Positions 56,455 to 64,000 of a stretch of 64,000 nt of DNA are shown here, piece by piece. Both the position numbers and the translations under genes were made by a program. Each line of letters starts with the position of its first letter. The stretch's first letter is position 1. Below the pieces are notes generated by a model. That model made no database searches and had not been told where the DNA came from. It saw only the letters and a list, made by a program, of their open reading frames with translations. Source of the stretch: Pictodentalium vernedei (taxonomy: Eukaryota > Mollusca > Scaphopoda > Dentaliida > Dentaliidae); contig CM062297.1 of NCBI GenBank assembly GCA_031216915.1, positions 538,058,971 to 538,122,970 of the forward strand, read 5' to 3'.

Positions 56455-56971
56455 ATGGGAAAATTCAAGAAAGGACATGGACATAGATTTTTGTCGAAGC
56501 ATCCATGGTACCCACGTGCCAAGAGGATTTCTTACAGTCCAGAAAAATCTATAAACTTACGCTCAAGGAAAGTTATGGTCTCATCTGGTGAGCTGGAAAG
56601 ACCGTCAATGGTTCTTGAGCCTGAGCCACAGCCATCTACTTCAAAATCTGGGCCACTGAATGATTCGGAGAATGTTTCTGTAGATGAAAACACCTGCAGG
56701 TAAATAAAAAAAACATAATAAGCTTTCAACTAATTGCATACTATTGTCCATTGTTTTGTATAGCCAAGGCGTCCATTGGAAGAGGGTTGGGGGTGTAGCC
56801 TGTATCAATTTTGCTGAGAAGTATGTCCATGAATTCATCAAATTTGGACAACAGCACCAAATATATAGTAATTATTTTACCTTCTCATTAATATCTAACA
56901 TCAGAGTGCCCATCCAGCTCATTTTATTGCCTAGGGACCAAAAAAAAAAAAGGTTGTTGAAACTGGCTTGA
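56455..56971 (+). CDS. Putative two-exon protein of the 55-57 kb element
   Basis: Exon 1: ATG at 56455 to 56699, 81 codons plus two nt. It is basic (MGKFKKGHGHRFLSKHPWYP, then RAKR) and then acidic and Pro/Ser-rich, ending in a CAG|GTAAAT donor. A 64-nt intron (56700-56763) ends in TTTTGTATAG. Exon 2 continues in frame (QGVHWKRVGGVACINFAEKY, then VHEFIKFGQQ) to a stop near 56971. The combined product of ~150 residues is much shorter than a transposase. The basic start resembles N termini of some invertebrate Mutator-like transposases, but I see no catalytic motif. The last residues overlap a hairpin. Confidence 0.4.
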
Positions 56972-57021
56972 ATGAGCTCAAAGAGCTCACTCCAGCAAGT
57001 TTCAACAACCTTTTTTTTGTC
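56938..57021. repeat. Hairpin with poly(A)/poly(T) ends
   Basis: Left aaaaaaaaaaaaggttgttgaaac and right gtttcaacaacctttttttt, described by their key word ggttgttgaaac, pair around gagctcaaagagctc. A MITE or foldback inside the 2.2-kb element. Confidence 0.82.
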
Positions 57022-57249
57022 CTTTTGTGTGAATATTCTCTCCAAAATATGCAAATCATGTACGGTCAGCATATAAAGATTAAAATGTCAGGACAAAAGT
57101 TAGAATTATCCTTATTCAGTACTAGAGAACATACATTTTGTTTTTTGGGGAAAACCCTCTTTTCACAAACAGTGACATCCGATCATAGACTGTTGAAAAT
57201 AAAGTAGAAAAGCATAATTCAACACTGATTTAGTGGTTCATAACCATTA

Positions 57250-58860
57250 AGACTATTCATCTTCGCCGCTTGACGTGAAGACGGGACGATGAACAGCCTT
57301 GCAATTAACCGAGGGGATCACTTTTTTTCTTTAACGGGGTGTATCATTTCGGAGGGGGTAAAGGAGGCACCGCGGGTTATATATGCCTCTCATCGCGATA
57401 AAATAGCTCTGCTATTTTCTGCGGATACTGGGTTCAGGACAGAAATAATCTAATTCACAATAAACAATGAAGTAACAATGAAAAGATGAAATGTCTATGT
57501 TTGTTTTCTGTCATCTTCTTCTGTCGCCGTGTTCTCTTTTATGGATTAATGAAATAGTCAGTTTTTAAATATTTATGCACAGGTTCACAAGTTGTACGAT
57601 TTTCCGTTGTTGTTTGTCTAAAGCGTTTTAAAGTCATTGGAATTACGTCGTCGAAAATTTGGGTTGAGTGTCTCTGGTATGAATATACTGTTCTAGATGA
57701 ATTCCTTTGTTGTATGTTTCTGTTGGTCCGCTGTTTTCCAGTATGTTTCTACTTCGATGAGTTCTTGTTGAATGTTTCTTTTGTTTCGTTGTTGTCCGTT
57801 TGTTCTTCTCATAGTTAATTATTTATCGCGATGTTCTTCTTCCAAGTTTATTTTTGTTATCTGGGTTCTCTGTGTGTTGTCACCAAACTTGCGTACTTTA
57901 TTTAGTTCCTGTCATCTTCCAGTTGTCCTGTGTGTTGTACCAATTTTCTTCAATTTTCGTCGTTTGCCACTCACCACTTACTAATGAACCAATTATCATA
58001 CCATACCATATCATATCTGAAATTAGAAACTAGAAAACTCTTTGAGAAATGTAAGTTTAATCATGTTATTTCATTTTATCTGTCCCGGGAGGAAATATAA
58101 ATTAGTCGCTGGAAGTAAAAAAAAAAATTAACCACTGAAAGGAAACATAAATTAGAAGCTGAAAGAAAGAGAATATACACCCTGAAAGGAAACAATTAGG
58201 CGCTAAATTGAAAATGCATGAATTAGGCGCTAGAAAACGCAGACAAGATTTGGGCATTGACAAGAAATAGTAGTATTAAAAAAAAATTGTTGAAATATTT
58301 CCCTTTGAGGTGAGTGTACCCTCGGAGAACCTTGCCATAGTACTCCGATGGTATGTTCTATGCCGCTTGAATGCAAGTGGCAAGGTTGCATTCAGGCTTC
58401 ACAGATAGAAGATAGGCTAAATTTAAGTATTAATTAATTTTTCTTAGTATTTTTTTTTTTATTTTTTATATATTTTTTTTTTATTGATTATTATTATGAT
58501 TATTATCATTTTATTTAGTATTATTTTTATTATTATTTTATTATTAGCAGTATTGTTATGATTATTATTTTTATTTTATATGTATTATTATTATTATTAT
58601 TTTATTTTTTTTATTATTCATAATTAAAATTTCACTATCAACAAACAGTAATTGTGTCAGACTTGACCATTGCACTGACAGGCGCGACTCTTTGTTGATA
58701 AGTGTAAGCACGAAGTTTGGCAGCAGGTGACAGGTCTGCTGCGTGGCGACGAACGAAATGATTTCGCGCGCCGAAGGCGCGCAGGGACGGTATGGGGGAC
58801 AAGCCCCTTTCGACTCTCTGTAACTGTGTAGGATGGCTGTCACATGTCTAGGCGTGTTGA
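57250..58860. other. No gene seen; degenerate and AT-rich repeats
   Basis: 58090-58240 has a ~30-bp degenerate repeat (ctgaaaggaaacataaatta, gaagctgaaag). 58440-58640 is a (TTA)n/(T)n tract. A GCGCGCCGAAGGCGCGC palindrome at 58765 matches the GCCGAAGGCGC repeat at 32.05 kb. Confidence 0.55.
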
Positions 58861-59515
58861 AGGAGGAAAAGGATCCGGTACTCGGCAGGTGTCTCCAGTA
58901 GTGTCCAGTTGTGGATGGGCAGTATCATTGGCTGATGTCGGTTGAACCCTCGGGTGAGGACCAGTGTGGGAGGTTGGGTCTTCTCACAAAGGTACTACCT
59001 CTCCCCGAGGGTGCTGTCGATCTGGATTTTCGGGCAAGTATAGTCTGCCGCTTCGAGGATGATTTGAGTGGTGGCCATCACTGGCAAGTATAATCTGCCT
59101 CAGGCTGTCTCTGTTTGATAGGATGTCTTTGAAGGAAACAACAACGACCCCATTCGGGGACCACCAAGAAGAAGACCCGAACTTCCCTGGTTCGGGGGGC
59201 AGGCCTGCATTGTAATCCTATTGGGTTGGGATAAAAAGATGCGCAATGCGCTTACAAAAAGGGGCAGAGGCGGGACGCAGGACCAACGCTCGCCTCCCTT
59301 AAAGTGGTTGACCACTTTTAGGGATGGAGCGGAGGATGTTCAGGAACCGTGGGGGTGACTGTTTCCATAACGGTTAGACTGTCTGTAGCGGTTGTTGGGG
59401 TGCCGGTCAAAAAGCATCTTCTGTGTACCTGCTTAAAAGAAGGAGGTAGAATTAGTTTTCATTAGGATATGTAAACTGTGAAAATAGAAGTAACACATTT
59501 TGTTCAATCTTTAGG
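58861..59515. other. Unassigned, possibly transposon UTR
   Basis: GC-richer than its neighbours, with several inverted words (cctcgggtgaggacc, ctccccgagggtgctg). No convincing frame. It may be 3' sequence of the adjacent minus-strand LINE or another element. Confidence 0.35.
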
Positions 59516-59519
59516 TTTT

Positions 59520-59880
59520 AATCTTAAGTTGAGTCGGAGAAGGCAGCCCTTTCTGGCAGAAGGCCACAGTTAAGCTGTTTTTCTGCCTGTTTATTCACCT
59601 TCTCGTTCCCTGATTATTGGTTTGTTTTTATAACAGTATTTGAACCTGAAGTAATTTTTAGTTGAATCGGTGAAGGCAGCCCTTTCTGGTAGAAGGCCAC
59701 AGTTAAGTTGTTTTTCTGCCTGTTTATTCACATTCTCATTCCCTATTTATTTAGTTTTTAACAATATTTAATCCTGATGTAATTTTACTTGAGTCGGTGA
59801 AGGCAGCCCTTTCTGGTAGAAGGCCACAGTTAAGCTGTTTTTCTGCCTGTTGGTTCACCTTGTCATTCCCTAGTTTTTAT
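59520..59880 (-). repeat. Tandem repeat in LINE 3' UTR (3 units, ~128 bp)
   Basis: Units begin near 59530, 59662 and 59795 with gtcgg(a/t)gaaggcagccc and continue aaggccacagttaag and tttttctgcctgtt. They lie directly downstream of the minus-strand LINE stop, so they are best read as its 3' UTR. Confidence 0.72.
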
Positions 59881-59890
59881 TCGAGCGGTC

Positions 59891-61010
59891 TTAGTTTTGG
59901 TTACAATTTTTGGGCTTTTGTCGGCTTTCGCAAATTGCTCCAAGTTCGGAGATTAGTTCGCTGTCGGCTAACCGGTCATGATTTTTCGCGGCCAGGGTGG
60001 CTAGGCGGTCTTTAATGGTGGGGATATCGGCCCTGTCGTGGAGTGTTTTGATGGGTGTGTCCCATGGCGCGTGGAGGGCAACTCTAAGCGCGTGATTTTG
60101 GACCCTCTGGAGTTTTCCCATATTAGTTTGGTTGAGGTCAGTTAGTATTATTGCACCGTATTCGAGTACTGGGCGCACAAAGGATTTGTATAGTTTGAGT
60201 AGGGTGGACTGGTTGGCCCCCCATGAAGTTCCCTTGAGCATTTTCAGTAAGTTAATTCGTTTGGTAGCTTTTTTCGCCATGTCGTCGGTATGTTTGTTGA
60301 AGGACAGTTTTTGGTCAGTGGTGATGCCCAGGAATTTCGCTTCTTTGCATTCTGGGAGGGTGTTATCCATAAGTTTTAGGTCAAAATCCCGTTCAGTTTT
60401 CTTGCGAGTAAAGGTGATTCGTTGGGTTTTATTGGCGTTTAGCTTAATTCTCCATTTGGCACACCATTCTTCAAGCTCGTCGAGAGCGCGTTGCAGGGGT
60501 TTTTGGAGCAGATTGGCCGTATTGTTAGAGTCCCAGAGGCCCTTATCATCCGCGAATTGGGAAACCTGAACGCGGTCATCGGCGAAGCTAAGGTCATTTA
60601 CGAAAAAGATGTATAGGAGGGGGCTTAGGACGGATCCTTGGGGGTGCCTGCTTCGAGGGGGACACTGTGGGACATTTCATTGTTCACTCTGACTTTAATT
60701 TCGCGATCATTTAAGAAGGAGGATAGTAATCTAATCAGTTTCACGGGGAGTCTCATTTTAGATAATTTGTAGCGCATTCCATTATGCCAAACAGAGTCGA
60801 ATGCTTTTTCAACGTCTAGTAGGACTGACGCGCCTATTTGCTGATTGCTGATAGCAGTTTTCATTTGGGTCACTAGTCGGTAGACATGTTCGATGCCTTC
60901 TTTACGGTTTCTGTAGGCTCTTTGCCATTTATTGAAGAAGTCGATGTCTTCAAGGTGCCCCCTGAACCGATTGGTAAGGATTCTTTCGAAGGCGATTAAT
61001 ATAATAACAC
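59891..61010 (-). pseudogene. Jockey-type non-LTR reverse transcriptase (5'-truncated, frameshifted)
   Basis: The first part (61010 down to ~60630) includes AFERILTNRFRGHLEDIDFF, WQRAYRNRKEGIEHVYRL and motif A LLDVEKAFDSVWHNGM, reaching GTP of motif B. A frameshift at ~60630 follows. The other frame resumes GSVLSPLLYIFFVNDL, then catalytic QFADDKG, WRIKLNANKTQRITF, FLGITTDQKLSFNKH and a thumb region to the stop at 59891. Motif order and wording fit the Jockey clade. The endonuclease is missing, and text above ~61010 is unrelated. One frameshift and truncation make it inactive. Confidence 0.88.
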
Positions 61011-61228
61011 TTATATATGCGAGCGACGCGGGTTTATAAAATAAGCACGTGATTACGTCATGCGCACTCACGTTTCTACAGGCCAGTAGCGCTGCACTAT
61101 AAACTAGAACTATTTAATGACTGTTAATTTAGAACTTACATACAAGTTTTTGTTTCTATTTTTATAAATTTCCCATTCATCTAAATCTGGAATACTTTCT
61201 GAGTCTGATAATGTAGCGACTTGTGTTT
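61011..61228. other. Junction between LINE and gypsy element
   Basis: AT-rich, 218 bp. A 3' LTR of the gypsy element should lie here if complete, but the space is short and no TG..CA boundary or polypurine tract was identified. Confidence 0.4.
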
Positions 61229-64000
61229 TCAGTTTTCTTTTCTTTTTCTTCCCTTTGCTGTTTTAGAAATATGGAACGCCTGGATTAATTCCTCGGGCAC
61301 ATTTTCTTTCGGTTCCCACGTGGTTGTTCTCGATTCAAGCCATTTAACTTTATAATGTTTTCTCTCGTTTATTTGTTTACAAGCCAAGATTTTGTCGACC
61401 AAGTATTTTTTGTCTTCCTCGTTTTCCACGCTGTCATCTGCTGTGGAACTCGCGTTGTCGTTTTCGGGTGATGCGTTTGGTGTGCTATCTTTCGGTTGGC
61501 TTTTATTGTCTTGTAGCGGCGTTTCTTCCTCGAAAATATTCGTCGGGCGATTTTGGGGATTGATAAACGGTTTTAATCTGTTCGCATGTACCGGCGACTT
61601 CATTTGGATATCGTCCGAGCATCGGCGGACGAGATAGGTTGGGTTGCTGTCGTGGGTGATGTAATATGGCCCGTTCCAGCGATGGCATAGCTTGGGTGAG
61701 AGTCAAACTGGTGTCTTGTTGTTGTATAGCCAAACCTTGTCGCCAACAGAGAATTTCGGAATTTCCGCTTTCTTGTCGTGCTGCTGTTTGTATTTTTGTT
61801 GCGCGTCATCAGTATTCTGTTTGACTATCTTCCTTGTTATTTCAAAATTTTTCAATATATTTTCGAGATGTTTACTTGCCTCGGCGCCCACGTGTTTTGA
61901 TGGAAGTAATTCGTTGTCTATTGGTAGTTGACATTCTTGTCCAAACAACACACGAAAAGGGCTGCATTGAGTGGATTCGGTACACGGTGACGCTCTGTAC
62001 GCGAACATTACACTTGGAAGCAGTTCAGGCCAATTTGATTGTTTTTCGTCGCAGTACATCCGAAGTGTTTTGGTGATTGTTGAATTCATTCTTTCACACG
62101 CGGCATTCGTTTGTGGGTGGTAACTGCTGGTCGCGACTTTTGTGATCTGAAAAAGATTGCGCAGTTCTTTGATTAGTTTGGATAGGAAATTTTGTCCTCT
62201 GTCCGATAAAAGTGTTTTGGGGGCTCCATATCTACAAATTATTTCCGAATATAAAATTTTAGCAATTTCTGATGCTTCCATTGTCTTAAGTGGGAATGCT
62301 TCTGGCCATTTTGAAAAAGCATCTACAATTAACAAAACATATTTATATCCCTCTGTGGATGTTTTAAGAGGCCCTAAAATATCTATATGTAGCCGACTGA
62401 ACGAGCTTTCCACTGGTAATGGTTTTAGTGGTGCTGGATGTTGGTGGGTTGCATTTTTGTTTTTCTGACATGAAATACAGGATTTTACATAAAACTGGAT
62501 GTCGGTGTACATGCCTGGCCAGAAATATTTGTATCTGATTGAGTGATAAGTTCTATCAATACCTTGGTGTCCACCCAGTAAAGAGTCATGATATGACAAC
62601 AGTATATCATTTCTCAAACTGAATGGCACCACCAGTTGTTTTATTAAGCGATCAAGGCGATGTCCTTTACCTGATGGGTAGTAGAGGTGGTATAAAATTC
62701 CATCTTCTAGGATGTAGTCATTCGCTTCCAATATTATTCTTCTGGCTTCTTTGTTGTCTTCCGGCAATTTTCTATCTTCCAAATATTCAGTAAAAACATT
62801 GACGTCCGCGTCCGTTGTTTGCGCAAGTCTGATGTCGGCCTCAGATACCGCTGCGACGCGTACTATTGATTCTAAAGGGTCACACTGTTGGATTACCTCT
62901 TCCGCCTGAGTCTGGGAAGTCGTTTGTTTGTTTACGGTACTTGCAGTCATTATGGGTGCCTGGTGATTTTCGTCAATTTCCATATTTTTAGTTTTCGGAT
63001 ATTCTCGTCGCGAAAGTGCATCGGCATTTAAATGCTTTTTACCTGCCTTATGAATAATTTCTAAGTTATACCCTTGCAGTTCAAGTGACCATCTGCCCGA
63101 ACTGTCACTACATTGTTTCAGGTGTTTTAAATAAGAATTTGCAACATGATCTGTTATTACAGTAAATTTACCATTTGCTAAATAAACATGATATTGTTTA
63201 ATACCTTCAACTATCGTGAGACATTCGCGTTCCGTAATACCAAATTTTTGTTCTGCCTGTGTGAGCGATCTACCGCCATAAGAAACTACTACTTCCTTAC
63301 CGTTTTCGTCCAACTAACCGAGTTTATAACCAATAGAAAAGCCTGATGCATCTGTATATAGGAAAAATTCTTTGTTGAAATCTGGAAATGCCAGTACGGG
63401 AGGGGTCGTCAAGGCTTCTTTCATAGTGTTGAAGGCCTTTTCACATTCTGCAGTCCACTGAAAAGAAACATTCTTTTTAAGAAGATTAGTGAGGGTGCTG
63501 CTTTTTTGGCAAAATTGAACACGAACCGCCGATAATAATTACAGAGGCCCAGAAAAGCTCGGACATCTTTGACCTTTTTTGGTCTAGGAAACGAGGACAC
63601 AGCGTCCGTTTTAGAAGTGTCAACTGAAATACCACCCTTAGAAAGAACATGTCCCAAATAGTGTATTTTCTTTGCTGCAAACTCACATTTAGAAGGCTTC
63701 AACTTGAGATTGGCGTTGCGCAAGGCTTCAAACAATTGCGACAGGTGTTTGAGATGTTCCTCAAAAGACGTAGAAAACACAAGAAGATCGTCGACGTAAC
63801 ATAAACATGAATGCCATTGTAAATCTCGAAGAACCTCGGCCATAACTAACTGGAAGCTTGATACACTATTCATTAATCCCATGGGAAGTCTTTTGAACTG
63901 ATGAACACCTCTATGAGTAACGAATGCGGTTTTGTGCCTAAAATCCCGGTCTAAATCTATTTGAAAATATCCTGAAAACATGTCAAGACAAGAGAAGATT
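61229..64000 (-). pseudogene. Ty3/gypsy (chromovirus-type) pol, partial and broken
   Basis: The element runs leftwards and its 5' part is beyond the window. Reverse transcriptase: SCLDMFSGYFQIDLDRDF, catalytic YVDD, then [12 protein letters not shown], frame open to ~63480. A 1-nt shift near 63490 and an in-frame TAG at 63314-63316 interrupt the RT-RNase H link. The next 536 codons hold the end of RNase H, an H-x6-H-x29-C-x2-C zinc-binding domain, and a full D-x59-D-x35-E integrase triad (HIDILG, LSDRG, CERMN; D311, D371, E407). An in-frame TGA at 61703-61705 precedes the C-terminal tail, which carries a chromodomain-like segment (KYLVDKILACKQINERKHYK, VKWLES, TTWEP). Gag, protease and LTRs are not seen. 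Three lesions: inactive as assembled. Confidence 0.9.

Larger units (their letters stand above)
55047..57245. mobile_element. 2.2-kb transposon, 17-bp TIR GGTTATGAACCACTAAA, 4-bp duplication
   Basis: The TIRs are exact (55047-55063 and 57229-57245) and flanked flush by ATTA (55043-55046 and 57246-57249). A third copy of the TIR sequence, inverted, lies at 55486-55502. TTAA is also present just outside each end, but not at equal distance. It encodes the putative two-exon frame below. A 4-bp duplication occurs in several superfamilies (Ginger, Sola, some Academ), so I do not assign it. Confidence 0.75.

Noticed and set aside
58861..59330. snRNA- or rRNA-like gene
   Set aside because: GC-rich with inverted words, but no recognisable conserved RNA motif or promoter element.
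60132..60569. 145-codon plus-strand open frame
   Set aside because: Antisense to the Jockey-type reverse transcriptase, which has clear motifs in the other strand.

Overview
The window is eukaryotic, repeat-dominated and almost free of host genes. It has no operons and no closely packed genes. Instead it carries non-LTR and Ty3-type reverse transcriptases, Helitron, hAT-like and foldback elements, tRNA-derived SINE-like sequence, a 100-N scaffold gap (11829-11928), spliceosomal-type junctions and very many poly(G)/poly(C) tracts. The dispersed repeats (AGGTCAAGGTCAC arrays, 'tttattggtgtttaa..tcaca' repeats, and a Helitron ending in a CCGTCC/GGACGG hairpin plus CTAG) look to me like those of marine molluscs. 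That assignment is inference; another marine invertebrate is possible.

Layout. 0-9.5 kb: three tandem-repeat arrays, an ~150-bp AGGTCA-rich unit and two copies of a ~2.3-kb element built from a ~146-bp unit. 9.5-16 kb: low-complexity sequence, a scaffold gap, CAGG repeats and a foldback MITE. 16-17.7 kb: a broken LINE. 18.36-27.28 kb: an 8.9-kb transposon with 342-bp terminal inverted repeats, an exact 8-bp target duplication and a decayed Pif1-like helicase beside the right repeat; it is filled with smaller foldbacks. 27.66-28.62 kb: a TTAA-flanked foldback. 28.65-35.23 kb: a candidate element whose ends carry clusters of GTGACGGAATTAC and whose interior encodes a broken transposase-like protein with a PHD-type zinc finger. 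35.2-41.3 kb: foldbacks, minisatellites and nested MITEs. 41.39 kb: a small candidate coding exon. 41.9-44.0 kb: a satellite built almost wholly of short GC palindromes. 44.4-45.2 kb: an integrase-like terminal exon followed by a Helitron. 45.39-50.33 kb: a 4.9-kb inverted-repeat element containing a 2.3-kb palindrome. 50.3-53.2 kb: a second TTAA-type foldback interrupted by a LINE and a hAT-like MITE. 55.05-57.25 kb: an element with 17-bp inverted repeats, a 4-bp target duplication and a possible two-exon gene. 59.5-61.0 kb: a Jockey-type LINE. 61.2 kb to the end: a chromodomain-bearing Ty3/gypsy pol, on the minus strand and open at the right edge.

Almost every recognisable coding region is broken by stops or frameshifts. 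The items most likely to be new are the mobile elements that I can delimit by inverted repeats plus target duplications but cannot assign to a named superfamily, and the palindrome-mosaic satellite. All identities are from reading the sequence; no database search was possible.
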